From Cesiribacter sp. SM1 (lineage in GTDB: Bacteria; Bacteroidota; Bacteroidia; Cytophagales; Cyclobacteriaceae), in assembly GCF_020178975.1 (NCBI RefSeq), contig NZ_JAHXBU010000089.1:62001-126000 (forward strand): a stretch of 64,000 nt of DNA, in the 5' to 3' direction. Of the stretch, positions 27,446-35,979 are shown in pieces. Under the pieces are notes generated by a model that worked only from the letters and a program-made list of their open reading frames with translations, did not search any database and was not told the origin of the DNA. A program made the translations under genes and the position numbers. The stretch's first letter is position 1, and every line of letters begins with the position of its first letter.

Positions 27446-27479
27446 ATAAAAAGCCCTCTACCGGCAAGGTGAGAGGGCT
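27446..27479 (-). terminator. Proximal attenuator terminator of asnA
   Basis: Arms AGCCCTCT (27479-27472, extendable inward through ACC) and AGAGGGCT (27459-27452), then TTTTATTTTT. Lies 25 nt after the proximal leader stop codon and about 50 nt before the asnA ATG. CTCACCTTG (27473-27465) within the 5' arm and loop is complementary to CAAGGGTGAG (27512-27503) at the leader stop codon (9 bp, one bulge), giving a mutually exclusive antiterminator. Confidence 0.85.
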
Positions 27480-27503
27480 CTGTATGGATATAGCAGGTCC
27501 GGC

Positions 27504-27560
27504 TCACCCTTGCGGAGGAGGATTATTATTCCAATTATTATTGATGCCGGACTGATACAT
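27504..27560 (-). CDS. Proximal Asn-rich leader peptide of asnA (18 aa)
   Basis: ORF from ATG at 27560 to TGA ending at 27504, translated MYQSGINNNWNNNPPPQG: six AAT (Asn) codons around one Trp. The stop codon lies inside the sequence able to form the antiterminator, so a ribosome that finishes the peptide would mask it, while a ribosome stalled for lack of charged tRNA-Asn would leave it free. This is the arrangement of classical amino-acid attenuators. Too short for gene finders. Confidence 0.85.
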   Translation of the reverse strand: MYQSGINNNWNNNPPPQG

Positions 27561-27611
27561 GTTTATACTGGTTATTTAAAGTTTTGATCAATTAACTAAT
27601 GAACGGCTAAC

Positions 27612-27642
27612 AAAAAAGCCTTCCCTGTCTAAGGAAGGCTTT
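27612..27642 (-). terminator. Distal attenuator terminator of asnA
   Basis: Ten-bp perfect stem AAAGCCTTCC / GGAAGGCTTT (27642-27633 and 27624-27615) with an 8-nt loop and a T tail. It lies 38 nt after the distal leader ORF. The arm AGCCTTCC can instead pair with GGAAGGTT (27696-27689) inside the last codons of the leader ORF. It could also be read as the purA terminator, but the leader ORF and promoter between them argue otherwise. Confidence 0.8.
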
Positions 27643-27680
27643 GCTGATATGTTTATCTTATGGATCTGGATTCTATGGTA

Positions 27681-27755
27681 TCAACAATAACCTTCCGGGG
27701 CCTGATTATTATTCAGGCAATTATTAAGAAGGATATTATTGATTTGGTAAAGCAT
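27681..27755 (-). CDS. Distal Asn-rich leader peptide of asnA (24 aa)
   Basis: ORF from ATG at 27755 to TGA ending at 27681, translated MLYQINNILLNNCLNNN followed by QAPEGYC: seven Asn codons, all AAT. The codons CCG GAA GGT TAT carry the antiterminator half GGAAGGTT, which repeats the 3' arm of the downstream terminator. The AAT AAT AAT run lies in the loop of a small hairpin (GCCTGA / TCAGGC). Together with the proximal ORF this makes two attenuators in series. Confidence 0.82.
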   Translation of the reverse strand: MLYQINNILLNNCLNNNQAPEGYC

Positions 27756-27780
27756 TTGCTTGTTCTTTCAATTATTAATA

Positions 27781-27811
27781 CCAAGTTATGCTAACTATTA
27801 CGAATTAGCAA
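27781..27811 (-). promoter_or_regulatory. Promoter of the asnA double-attenuator leader
   Basis: TTTTG ending at 27809, exactly 20 nt, then TAACTTGG (27788-27781), one mismatch to TAnnTTTG. The same -7 octamer and the same 20-nt spacing occur before susC at 56902. Predicted start about 27774, 19 nt before the distal leader ATG. It begins 9 nt after the purA stop codon. No TAnnTTTG was found between the two leaders, so both seem to be on one transcript. Confidence 0.6.
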
Positions 27812-27819
27812 AATAAAGT

Positions 27820-29109
27820 TTAGATAATTTCTTTAATTTTTTTCCTGATGATGGTTTGGGTGCGGTCAGGGCCGGTGCTAATGATGTTAATAGGAACATT
27901 AAGCTGCTGCTCCAGGTAAGCCACATAATCCAGCAGAGCCTGCGGCAGCTCATCATATTTTGTAATGCCTTTCAGGCTCTGGCTCCATCCCGGCAGGGTT
28001 TTGTACACAGGCGTAACTTCTACAGCATCCATATCGAAGGGAAGTTCTTCTGATGTGGTACCATCGGGCAGCTTGTAATGCGTGCAAACCTTTATCTCAT
28101 CAAAAATATTGAGCACGTCAGCCTTCATCATGAAAAGCTGTGTTACACCATTCAGCATAATGGCATAACGCAGGGCGGGCAGGTCCATCCATCCGCAGCG
28201 GCGGGGGCGTCCGGTGGTAGAGCCAAACTCATTCCCCTCTTTACGCATGCGTTCGCCGGTTTCGTCGTGCAGCTCTGTTGGGAATGGTCCGCTACCTACA
28301 CGGGTGCAATAGGCCTTGAATATACCATACACCTCGCCAACTGAGGCCGGTGCTATACCCAGGCCTGTGCAGGCACCTGCCGCCATGGTGTTGGAGGAGG
28401 TTACATAAGGATAGCTGCCAAAGTCAATATCCAGCAAAGAACCCTGGGCACCTTCGGCCAGAATGCCTTTACCTTCTTTAATATAATTATTGATGAGATA
28501 CTCGGTATCTGCAAATCTGCACTGCTTGATGTATTCGATAGCCTCAAAAAAGGCAGCTTCGGCCTCGGCCAGCTCTACGGGCTCATTGTAGAAAGCCAGC
28601 ACGTTCATGTGCTTGTCGCGGAGCGTTTCGTAGCGCTTCTGAAAATCGGGCAGCAGCAGGTCTCCTACCCTGAGGCCCTGGCGGGCAATTTTATCAGCAT
28701 AGGTAGGCCCGATGCCTTTAAGAGTAGATCCAATCTTGCTCACGCCTTTTGCTTTTTCAGAGGCAGCGTCCATGAGGCGGTGCGTGGGCAAAATCAGCTG
28801 TGCTTTTTTAGAGATGATGAGGTTTTTACTGGCATCAATGCCGTATTTTTTCAATCCCTCAATTTCCCTGCGCAGCACTACAGCATCCAGCACCACACCA
28901 TTACCAATAATGTTTATGATATCGGGGCGGAAAATACCGGATGGTATCTGATGCAATACGTGCTTGATTCCGTCAAACTCAAGGGTGTGGCCAGCATTAG
29001 GACCACCCTGAAAACGGGCAACCACTTTATATTCGGGCGCCAGAAAATCCACTACTTTACCTTTGCCTTCGTCGCCCCATTGAAGGCCAAGCAATACATC
29101 TATCTTCAT
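27820..29109 (-). CDS. purA: Adenylosuccinate synthetase
   Basis: 429 residues. GTP-dependent ligation of IMP and aspartate, the first committed step to AMP. Motifs: GLQWGDEGKGKVVD (P-loop with catalytic Asp/Lys), QGGPNAGHTLEF (catalytic His), KGIGPTYADKIAR, GAQGSLLDIDFGSYPYVTSS and STGPDRTQTI near the end. Own promoter upstream. Uses aspartate, as does neighbouring asnA. Confidence 0.97.
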   Translation of the reverse strand: MKIDVLLGLQWGDEGKGKVVDFLAPEYKVVARFQGGPNAGHTLEFDGIKHVLHQIPSGIFRPDIINIIGNGVVLDAVVLRREIEGLKKYGIDASKNLIISKKAQLILPTHRLMDAASEKAKGVSKIGSTLKGIGPTYADKIARQGLRVGDLLLPDFQKRYETLRDKHMNVLAFYNEPVELAEAEAAFFEAIEYIKQCRFADTEYLINNYIKEGKGILAEGAQGSLLDIDFGSYPYVTSSNTMAAGACTGLGIAPASVGEVYGIFKAYCTRVGSGPFPTELHDETGERMRKEGNEFGSTTGRPRRCGWMDLPALRYAIMLNGVTQLFMMKADVLNIFDEIKVCTHYKLPDGTTSEELPFDMDAVEVTPVYKTLPGWSQSLKGITKYDELPQALLDYVAYLEQQLNVPINIISTGPDRTQTIIRKKIKEII

Positions 29110-29181
29110 GATTATAAAAGGACAAGCGTTCTTTGCCCAGAACTAATGTTTCTTATCTCGGGCAAACTTCTTTGCCGCGGG

Positions 29182-29212
29182 CAAAGGTAATTGTTTAAAG
29201 GAGTAAGGCAAA
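29182..29212 (-). promoter_or_regulatory. Promoter of purA
   Basis: TTTG (29212-29209), 19 nt, TACCTTTG (29189-29182): full match to the Bacteroidota consensus at both elements. Predicted start near 29175, leaving a 5' untranslated region of about 65 nt. Confidence 0.7.
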
Positions 29213-29225
29213 CAGCCTCTCCTGA

Positions 29226-29726
29226 TTAATTAACCGGTTCTGCGGCTGGTTCTTTACGATATTCGCAATTTTCCTTGATACAATTCCCGTACAGGATCAG
29301 CGAATGGTGTAAAATTTTGAAACCGAGCATTTCGCCGGCCATCTTCTGTATGTTGTAAATACGGGGGTCGCAAAACTCCAGCACGCGGCTGCAGTCGGTG
29401 CAAATAAGGTGGTCGTGCTGCTTAAAGCCGTAGCTCTTTTCGTACTGCGACTGGCTTTGCCCAAACTGATGCTTGGTCACCAGGTCGCACTCCACCAGCA
29501 GGTCTAATGTATTATACACCGTTGCGCGGCTTACGCGGTAATTCTTATTTTTCATGCTGATGTACAGCGACTCAACATCAAAATGTCCTTCACGCGAATA
29601 GATCTCCTCCAGGATAGCAAAGCGCTCAGGTGTTTTCCTCAGCGTTTTGCTCTCCAGGTAAGCGGTAAAGATCTTTTGTACCTTATCGAATATTTCCGGG
29701 TTTAGTGCCATATTAACTTGGACCAT
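29226..29726 (-). CDS. fur: Fur family metal-responsive transcriptional regulator
   Basis: 166 residues (161 if Met6 is used). Winged-helix DNA-binding part with [14 protein letters not shown] and [20 protein letters not shown]. Metal-binding part with [19 protein letters not shown] and NCIKENC, giving two Cys pairs for a structural zinc. Could be Fur, PerR or Zur; the sequence does not decide. 69 nt downstream of relA/spoT. Confidence 0.88.
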   Translation of the reverse strand: MVQVNMALNPEIFDKVQKIFTAYLESKTLRKTPERFAILEEIYSREGHFDVESLYISMKNKNYRVSRATVYNTLDLLVECDLVTKHQFGQSQSQYEKSYGFKQHDHLICTDCSRVLEFCDPRIYNIQKMAGEMLGFKILHHSLILYGNCIKENCEYRKEPAAEPVN

Positions 29727-29734
29727 AGACGACA

Positions 29735-29779
29735 GACAATGGACGACTCGTAGTTTTCCATGGTCTATTGTCCATTGTC
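29735..29779. repeat. Inverted word repeat in the relA/spoT-fur gap
   Basis: GACAATGGAC (29735-29744) and GTCCATTGTC (29770-29779) are perfect complements 25 nt apart. They fill the 69-nt gap between the relA/spoT stop and the fur start, with more partial copies (GACCATGG, GTCTATTG) between them. Confidence 0.6.
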
Positions 29780-29795
29780 ATTTATCATTTTAAAA

Positions 29796-32006
29796 TCAGT
29801 TAAATCTAAATGCTCTGTTGATACCCTCTACCTTTTCCAGCTTTTTGATGAGCAGGTCAAGGTGCCGGGTATCATTTACATATAAACGAATTGTTCCCTC
29901 AAATATACCATCTTCTGTTTCAATAGACACAGACTGCATGTTTACATGCAGCTCATCGGAGATAATTTTGGTAATATCGTTGATAAGCCCCACCCTGTCG
30001 GTGCCATCGATCTTGAGCCCGGCCAGAAAAGCAATCTTTTGCCGGCTGGTCCACTTGGCTTTTACAACCCTGTAGCCATAGTTAGAGAGCAGCTCTACTG
30101 CATTGGGGCAGGTTACGCGGTGTATTTTAATGCCCTCATTAACCGTTACAAAGCCAAACACATCATCACCGGGTATGGGACTGCAGCAACGCGAGAGCTT
30201 GTAGTCTACCACATTCATATCCTCACCAATGAGCAGGTAATCCTGCTCGGGGCTTTTCACCTTTTTGATTTCCTGCTCAAAAGACCGGGCATCCTGAATT
30301 TCGGGCTTTTTGAGCTGCTTGCGTTCATCCCTGAACTCGCGGAAACGCTTTACATCTTTTGGGTCTATCTGGCCGGTGCCTACTTTATAATAAAACTCGA
30401 GCGGAGTTTTACAATCGAAGAAAGCCCGCAGCTGGTTAATGATTTCGTGGTTTGGCTGCAGCTTCATCTGCTTCAGCTTGCGCTCCACAATCTCACGCCC
30501 ATCAATGGCCGCCGATTTCTTGTCTTCCTTCAGGCATTCCTTTATTCTGGCAATGGCCTTGGAGCTTACCACAAAGCGAAGCCAGTCTTCGTTGGGCTTC
30601 TGCTTATCCGAGGTTAAGATCTCTACCTGGTCGCCGTTTTTCAGGGGATGGTTGAGCGGCACCAGCCGCTGGTTTACTTTGGCTCCAATGCAGTGGGCCC
30701 CAATTTCAGTGTGGATATCGAAGGCAAAATCAAGGGCAGTAGCCCCTATGGGCAGGGTTTTAAGCTCACCCTTTGGTGTAAACACAAATACCTCTTCCTG
30801 GAATAGATTGGAGCGAAAGTCATCCACAAATTCAATGGCCGAGGTATCGGAAGCTTCGAGCATTTCGCGTACCCTGGAAATCCACATCTCCAGCCCCATT
30901 TCTTTGCTCTGCACGCTTTTGTGTTCTTTGTACTTCCAGTGTGCAGCATAGCCTTTTTCGGCAATTTCGTCCATGCGGCTGGTACGGATCTGCACCTCCA
31001 CCCAGGAGCCGGTGCTGCTCATTACGGTGGTGTGCAGGCTTTCGTAGCCGTTGGCCTTAGGCGTGCTGATCCAGTCGCGCAAACGATCGGGGTTAGGCTT
31101 GTAAAAGTCGGTAACCACAGAATATACCTGCCAGCAGGCAGCCTTTTCCTGCTCATCATCGGCATCTACAATTACCCTGATCGCGAAGAGGTCATAAACT
31201 TCTTCGAAAGGAATATTTTGCTTCCGCATCTTGTTCCAGATGGAGTAGATGCTTTTAGGCCTGCCTTTTATCACAAAATGCAGCCCAAACCTGCGCAGTT
31301 CATCCTCTATGGGTTTGGTAAACTGGCGTATAAATTTGGTGCGGGCTGCCCTGGTAGCGCTGATCTTACGGGCTATTTCTCGGTAGGTGGTTGGCTCGGT
31401 GTACTTCAGGTACAGGTCTTCCAGCTCGCTTTTAATCGCATACAGGCCGAGGCGGTGCGCCAGCGGCGCATAGAGGTACATGGTTTCCGAGGCAATCTTG
31501 AGCTGCTTGTGCCGTGGCATGCTGTCGAGCGTACGCATGTTATGCAGGCGGTCGGCCAGCTTAATCAGGATAACGCGCACATCTTCCGAAAGTGTAAGCA
31601 GCATTTTACGGAAGTTTTCGGCCTGCTGCGAGCTGCCATGCTCAAACACGCCGCTGATTTTGGTGAGGCCATCAATAATGCGTGCTACCTTGGGTCCAAA
31701 ATCCCGCTGAATATCTTCCAGCTCCAGCTCGGTATCTTCCACCACATCGTGCAGAAGGGCCGCCACAATAGAGGTAGTACCAAGACCTATTTCATCCACA
31801 CAAATCTGAGCAACAGCCAGGGGGTGGTAAATGTAGGGCTCCCCCGACTTACGCCGCATTTCGCGGTGTGCATCACTGGAAGTATGAAAAGCTTTTTTAA
31901 TGATTTTAGCATCGCCATCCTTTAAAAAGGGTTTGGCATGCCTCAAAAGCTTCCGGTACCTACGTATGATTTCTTGTTTTTCAGCTTCTAGATCTATGGT
32001 TACCAT
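29796..32006 (-). CDS. relA/spoT: Bifunctional (p)ppGpp synthetase/hydrolase
   Basis: 736 residues, the long Rel/SpoT architecture. HD hydrolase domain with YIYHPLAVA and LLHDVVEDT (intact HD). Synthetase domain with RPKSIYSIWNKM and NGYESLHTTV. TGS domain with VFVFTPKGELKTLP, a helical/zinc-finger-like region with LSRCCSPIPGDDV, and a C-terminal ACT domain. Both enzyme sites look intact, so it should make and degrade the stringent-response alarmone. Amino-acid starvation signalling next to the asnA and his attenuators is notable but may be chance. Confidence 0.95.
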   Translation of the reverse strand: MVTIDLEAEKQEIIRRYRKLLRHAKPFLKDGDAKIIKKAFHTSSDAHREMRRKSGEPYIYHPLAVAQICVDEIGLGTTSIVAALLHDVVEDTELELEDIQRDFGPKVARIIDGLTKISGVFEHGSSQQAENFRKMLLTLSEDVRVILIKLADRLHNMRTLDSMPRHKQLKIASETMYLYAPLAHRLGLYAIKSELEDLYLKYTEPTTYREIARKISATRAARTKFIRQFTKPIEDELRRFGLHFVIKGRPKSIYSIWNKMRKQNIPFEEVYDLFAIRVIVDADDEQEKAACWQVYSVVTDFYKPNPDRLRDWISTPKANGYESLHTTVMSSTGSWVEVQIRTSRMDEIAEKGYAAHWKYKEHKSVQSKEMGLEMWISRVREMLEASDTSAIEFVDDFRSNLFQEEVFVFTPKGELKTLPIGATALDFAFDIHTEIGAHCIGAKVNQRLVPLNHPLKNGDQVEILTSDKQKPNEDWLRFVVSSKAIARIKECLKEDKKSAAIDGREIVERKLKQMKLQPNHEIINQLRAFFDCKTPLEFYYKVGTGQIDPKDVKRFREFRDERKQLKKPEIQDARSFEQEIKKVKSPEQDYLLIGEDMNVVDYKLSRCCSPIPGDDVFGFVTVNEGIKIHRVTCPNAVELLSNYGYRVVKAKWTSRQKIAFLAGLKIDGTDRVGLINDITKIISDELHVNMQSVSIETEDGIFEGTIRLYVNDTRHLDLLIKKLEKVEGINRAFRFN

Positions 32007-32110
32007 TTATCGTACACACTATCTGCTCTTCAATAACAACCCTGAAAGAACGGAAAAAAATCCTGAAAATTTGTTGCAGTAATTTGTGGCTGTTTTAAAA
32101 TTATTCTTTT

Positions 32111-32118
32111 ACCTTTGC
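32111..32118 (+). promoter_or_regulatory. -7 promoter element of tRNA-Leu (TACCTTTG)
   Basis: Perfect TAnnTTTG ending 17 nt before the tRNA 5' end; a TTTG lies 24 nt further upstream, longer than usual spacing. Confidence 0.6.
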
Positions 32119-32135
32119 CTACCAATTCAATAACG

Positions 32136-32216
32136 CGGATGTGGCGAAATTGGTAGACGCACTAGACTTAGGATCTAGCGCCGCAAGGCATGGGGGTTCG
32201 AGTCCCTCCATCCGCA
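32136..32216 (+). tRNA. tRNA-Leu (anticodon UAG)
   Basis: Cloverleaf seen by eye: acceptor arms GCGGATG (32136-32142) and CATCCGC (32209-32215) with discriminator A; D-arm with TTGGTAGAC; anticodon stem CTAGA/TCTAG with loop CTTAGGA, anticodon TAG at 32169-32171; long variable arm; T-arm GGGGTTCGAGTCCCTC. Class II tRNA with long variable arm. The 3' CCA is not encoded. Confidence 0.95.
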
Positions 32217-32297
32217 CTAATTCGAACCCCCGATTATGACTACCACATCATAGTTGGGGGTTTTGTATTTTGTTCCACCCTATTAAGGTTTAGAGCT

Positions 32298-33635
32298 TTG
32301 GACATTCAGTTAGAAAAGAAAAACCCTACCGAGGCTTCCATTAAAATTACTTTAAGCGAAGCGGATTACCAACCTAAGGTAGAAGAAAAAATCCGGGATT
32401 ACAGAAAGAAAGCACAGATAAAAGGTTTTCGTCCTGGTAAAGTGCCGGATAGTCTTATTCGTAAAATGTATGGCAAGGCTATTCTGGTTGATGAAGTTAA
32501 CCACACCCTAAGCCACGCCCTGCAGGATTACCTGCGTGATAATAAGATTAACGTACTGGGTGAGCCCCTGCCCCAGCGCGAAGATGCCGATGCCATTGAC
32601 TGGGATAAGCAGAAAGAGTTCACGTTTACTTACAACATTGGCATGGCCGGCGATTTCAGCGTGAAGCTGGATGAGGTAAAGGTTGCCCGTTACTCTGTTG
32701 ATGTGAATGATGCCCTGATGGATGAAACCATCGAGAACATCCGCACCCAGCCTCAGCTAGGCAACTCTGTTGAGGTAGATGAGTACCAGGAAGGCGACCT
32801 GGTGAGCGGCGAGCTAAAAGCTGAAGAGGGTGATTTTTCACACAACGGCCTGCTGGCGCCAAACGACCTCAGCGATGATACCAAGAAACTTTTCAAAGGC
32901 CTCAAAAAAGGTGATTCTGTTTCTTTCGATATCAAAGAAGCCTTCAACAACCCAACTGCCCTGGCAACGGCCACAGGCTTAAGCCCCGAAGAAGCAGAAA
33001 AGCTGGAAGGTGATTTTACTTTTACGGTAGAAAAAATTAACCGCCAGGAACCTGCAGAGCTCAACCAGGAGCTGTTCGACAAAGTGTTTGGCCCTGGCGT
33101 GGTTTCTTCTGAAGAGGAATTCCGCACCAAAGTTCGCGAGACCATTGCCGAAAACTATGAGCGTGAATCAGAGCGCCTTACTAACGCAAAGATCCGTGAA
33201 GAGCTGCTGGCCAACACCGATATTGAGCTGCCCGATGATTTCCTGAAAACCTGGCTGAAAGCCACCAATGAAAAGGTGAGCGACGAAGACCTGGAGAAAG
33301 AATATCCTATGTTTGCCCGTGACCTGCGCTGGACGCTTATTCAAAACAAGCTGGCCGAAGAAAACGAGGTAAAGGTAGACCCGAAAGATGTGGTGGAAAA
33401 TGTAAAAGAAGGCATCCGCCAGCAGTTCAGGTCTTACGGCATGGGCGATGAAATGGAGGATATGCTGGATAATTACGCCACCAATTACCTGCAGGATAAA
33501 GAAGGACAAAATTATATGCAGGTGTACAACAAGCTCCGCCACGATAAAGTGATGGAAGTTGTACGCCAGAAAGTACAACTGGAAGAAAACACGGTTACGG
33601 CCGAGGAATTCAGAAACCAGTTACAGCAACAATAA
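32298..33635 (+). CDS. tig: Trigger factor (ribosome-associated chaperone / prolyl isomerase)
   Basis: 445 residues if started at TTG 32298, read MDIQLEKKNPTEASIKITL, the usual N-terminus of Bacteroidota trigger factors. The only upstream in-frame ATG (32190) lies inside the tRNA-Leu gene and would add unrelated residues, so a TTG start is nearly forced. Ribosome-binding signature IKGFRPGKVP (GFRxGxxP) around residue 45; central PPIase-like domain (DLVSGELKAEEGDF ... FNNPTA); C-terminal helical arms. Followed by a terminator and then clpP-clpX, the widespread tig-clpP-clpX order. Confidence 0.93.
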   Translation: MDIQLEKKNPTEASIKITLSEADYQPKVEEKIRDYRKKAQIKGFRPGKVPDSLIRKMYGKAILVDEVNHTLSHALQDYLRDNKINVLGEPLPQREDADAIDWDKQKEFTFTYNIGMAGDFSVKLDEVKVARYSVDVNDALMDETIENIRTQPQLGNSVEVDEYQEGDLVSGELKAEEGDFSHNGLLAPNDLSDDTKKLFKGLKKGDSVSFDIKEAFNNPTALATATGLSPEEAEKLEGDFTFTVEKINRQEPAELNQELFDKVFGPGVVSSEEEFRTKVRETIAENYERESERLTNAKIREELLANTDIELPDDFLKTWLKATNEKVSDEDLEKEYPMFARDLRWTLIQNKLAEENEVKVDPKDVVENVKEGIRQQFRSYGMGDEMEDMLDNYATNYLQDKEGQNYMQVYNKLRHDKVMEVVRQKVQLEENTVTAEEFRNQLQQQ

Positions 33636-33663
33636 ACTAAACGCTCAAAAGAGCGGTTATTAG

Positions 33664-33693
33664 AAAAGTCCTTTTAACAAAGGACTTTTTCTT
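33664..33693 (+). terminator. Intrinsic terminator of tig
   Basis: AAAAGTCCTTT (33664-33674) and AAAGGACTTTT (33679-33689), loop 4 nt, then a T-rich tail that also holds the clpP -7 element. Confidence 0.8.
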
Positions 33694-33701
33694 TATTTTT
33701 G
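33694..33701 (+). promoter_or_regulatory. -7 promoter element of clpP (TATTTTTG)
   Basis: Perfect TAnnTTTG 27 nt before the clpP ATG, directly behind the tig terminator, so clpP-clpX have their own promoter. Confidence 0.6.
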
Positions 33702-33728
33702 TACACTACCATTTAACTCGCACCTGAC

Positions 33729-34424
33729 ATGTTAAATAAAGACGAATTCAGAAAATATGCCGTACACGGCAGGGGTATCAGCGGATCAGCCATCGACAGC
33801 TACTTTAAGCATGTTGAACTAATGCAGCCGCAGGGTATGACCCGTTCCGTAATTGAGGAACGCCCTACGAACTTCCGTGAAATTGACGTTTTTTCACGCC
33901 TGATGATGGACCGCATCATCTTTTTAGGAACCCAGGTAGATGACCTGATTGCCAACGTAATCACGGCACAGCTCCTGTTCCTGGAATCTGCAGATCCTAA
34001 AAAAGACGTATTACTCTACATCAACAGCCCTGGTGGTTCTGTATATGCCGGTTTAGGTATTTACGACACCATGCAGTACATTACGCCTGATGTATCAACA
34101 ATCTGTACCGGCCTGGCGGCCTCTATGGGTGCTGTGCTGCTGGCAGGTGGTGCTGCACGCAAGCGTTCTTCGCTGCCACACGCCCGTATTATGATTCACC
34201 AGCCACTGGGCGGTGCACAGGGACAGGCATCTGACATTGAAATTACAGCACGCCAGATCCTGCAGCTTAAGAAAGAACTTTACGAAATCTTAGCCCAGCA
34301 CTCTGGTAAATCGTATGAACAAATAGAGAAAGACTCTGATCGCGACTACTGGATGCGTGCAGAAGAGGCAAAAGAGTACGGCCTTATCGACGAAGTACTG
34401 GTACGTGAAAAAAAGAAAGATTAA
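33729..34424 (+). CDS. clpP: ATP-dependent Clp protease proteolytic subunit
   Basis: 231 residues. Serine protease of the ClpP family: Ser in [11 protein letters not shown], His in [10 protein letters not shown], and Asp in the C-terminal third (DRDYW region). [12 protein letters not shown] is the substrate-groove motif. Works with ClpX encoded 47 nt downstream. N-terminus is longer than in enterobacterial ClpP by a short propeptide-like extension. Confidence 0.97.
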   Translation: MLNKDEFRKYAVHGRGISGSAIDSYFKHVELMQPQGMTRSVIEERPTNFREIDVFSRLMMDRIIFLGTQVDDLIANVITAQLLFLESADPKKDVLLYINSPGGSVYAGLGIYDTMQYITPDVSTICTGLAASMGAVLLAGGAARKRSSLPHARIMIHQPLGGAQGQASDIEITARQILQLKKELYEILAQHSGKSYEQIEKDSDRDYWMRAEEAKEYGLIDEVLVREKKKD

Positions 34425-34471
34425 CTTAGTAGAATAGGTTAAATTTTTAAAGGGAGAAAAGAAGGGACTTT

Positions 34472-35710
34472 ATGGCGCAGGTAACCTGTTCATTTTGCGG
34501 TAGGAGCAAAAAAGATGTGGATCTGATGATTTCCGGCATCCATGCTCATATATGCGACAAATGTATCACCCAGGCAAATCAGATCCTGACCGAGGAGCTG
34601 AAAACCAAAAATAAAGAGAGTCTGCCGGAGTTTAAGCTGATTAAACCCACAGACATGAAAAAGCACCTCGACCAGTATGTGGTTGGGCAGGACGAAGCCA
34701 AAAAGATTCTGTCTGTAGCGGTGTACAATCACTTTAAGCGTGTACTGCAGAAAAAGCGGTCTAAAAATGATGATATCATTATCGAGAAATCGAACATCAT
34801 CATGGTAGGCGAAACCGGTACCGGTAAAACCTATCTTGCCCGCTCACTGGCAAAAATTCTGGAAGTGCCATTCTGCATTGCAGATGCTACCGTACTTACC
34901 GAAGCCGGTTATGTAGGCGAAGATGTGGAAAGCATTCTTACCCGCCTGCTGCAGTCGGCCGATTATAAAGTGGAAGCAGCCGAGCGTGGCATCGTTTATA
35001 TCGACGAGATCGATAAGATTGCCCGCAAGTCTGACAACCCCTCTATAACCCGTGATGTAAGCGGCGAGGGTGTTCAGCAGGGCCTGCTGAAGCTGCTGGA
35101 AGGTTCTGTGGTAAACGTACCACCCCAGGGTGGCCGTAAGCACCCCGACCAGAAGATGATCTCCATTAATACTGAGAACATTCTCTTTATTTGTGGCGGC
35201 GCTTTTGATGGTGTGCACCGCATTATTGGCAACCGCCTCAATACCCGCCAGCTTGGCTTTGCCAATGTAGACCAGATGCTGGACCGCACCAGCATTGACG
35301 AGAATAACCTGCTGCAGTATGTTACTTCTCAGGACCTGAAATCATTCGGTCTTATTCCGGAGTTACTGGGTCGTTTACCCATTGTTACGTACCTGAATCC
35401 GCTGGATACCGAAACGCTTAAGCGAATTCTTACCGAGCCTAAAAACGCGCTGGTGCGTCAGTACCAGAAGCTGTTCGACATGGAAGAAATCAAGCTCTCT
35501 TTTACCGACGATGCGCTTGACTACATTGTTGAAAAGGCAATGGAAAACAAACTTGGCGCCCGTGGCCTGCGCTCTATATGTGAGAGCATCATCACCGATG
35601 CCATGTATGAGCTGCCTTCGGAAAAAGATGTAAACGAGTTTGTGGTAACGCGTGAGTACGCCGAAGAGAAGATCGAAAAATCGAAATTCAAAAAACTGAA
35701 AGTTGCTTAA
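34472..35710 (+). CDS. clpX: ATP-dependent Clp protease ATP-binding subunit ClpX
   Basis: 412 residues. N-terminal C4 zinc finger ([11 protein letters not shown] ... HICDKC), AAA+ module with Walker A GETGTGKT (about residue 113), Walker [16 protein letters not shown]-type ClpP-docking loop region, sensor and pore-loop segment GYVGEDVE. Unfolds substrates and feeds them to ClpP. Followed by a strong terminator. Confidence 0.97.
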   Translation: MAQVTCSFCGRSKKDVDLMISGIHAHICDKCITQANQILTEELKTKNKESLPEFKLIKPTDMKKHLDQYVVGQDEAKKILSVAVYNHFKRVLQKKRSKNDDIIIEKSNIIMVGETGTGKTYLARSLAKILEVPFCIADATVLTEAGYVGEDVESILTRLLQSADYKVEAAERGIVYIDEIDKIARKSDNPSITRDVSGEGVQQGLLKLLEGSVVNVPPQGGRKHPDQKMISINTENILFICGGAFDGVHRIIGNRLNTRQLGFANVDQMLDRTSIDENNLLQYVTSQDLKSFGLIPELLGRLPIVTYLNPLDTETLKRILTEPKNALVRQYQKLFDMEEIKLSFTDDALDYIVEKAMENKLGARGLRSICESIITDAMYELPSEKDVNEFVVTREYAEEKIEKSKFKKLKVA

Positions 35711-35731
35711 TAAGCAGCTAGCACATCATAT

Positions 35732-35769
35732 AAAAATACCCCGGCCTGCTGGTCGGGGTATTTTTTTTG
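35732..35769 (+). terminator. Intrinsic terminator of clpP-clpX
   Basis: Arms AAAAATACCCCG (35732-35743) and CGGGGTATTTTT (35754-35765), 10-nt loop, followed by a run of T. Confidence 0.88.
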
Positions 35770-35907
35770 TCTGTTCCTAGTATTTCTGGCTGACACCAAA
35801 TAGCCCGTTCATACTCCATAGCAGAATAGGCCATCTATCACTACCCTCCGCCCAGCCACTCCGGTGAAAGCGAATTACCCGCGAATTAACCTGTTTTGCA
35901 CATAGCA

Positions 35908-35972
35908 AATCCCGAAGGGATGAAAGGATTATAGATATTGAATTAACCAGGTCCGAACCCCGTAGGGGTGAT
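35908..35972. repeat. REP-like hairpin pair, left of the transposase
   Basis: Two short palindromes: ATCCC-GAA-GGGAT (35909-35921) and ACCCC-GTA-GGGGT (35957-35969), about 35 nt apart. The same pair occurs inverted at 36455-36519 on the other side of the transposase. Confidence 0.75.
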
Positions 35973-35979
35973 ATAAACA

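Noticed and set aside
27612-27642. Reading the distal asnA hairpin simply as the purA terminator
   Set aside because: It lies almost 180 nt after purA, behind a promoter and an Asn-rich ORF whose end complements the hairpin arm; the attenuator reading explains more.
32190-32297. Upstream extension of tig to the ATG at 32190
   Set aside because: The ATG lies inside tRNA-Leu and the added residues do not resemble trigger factor.
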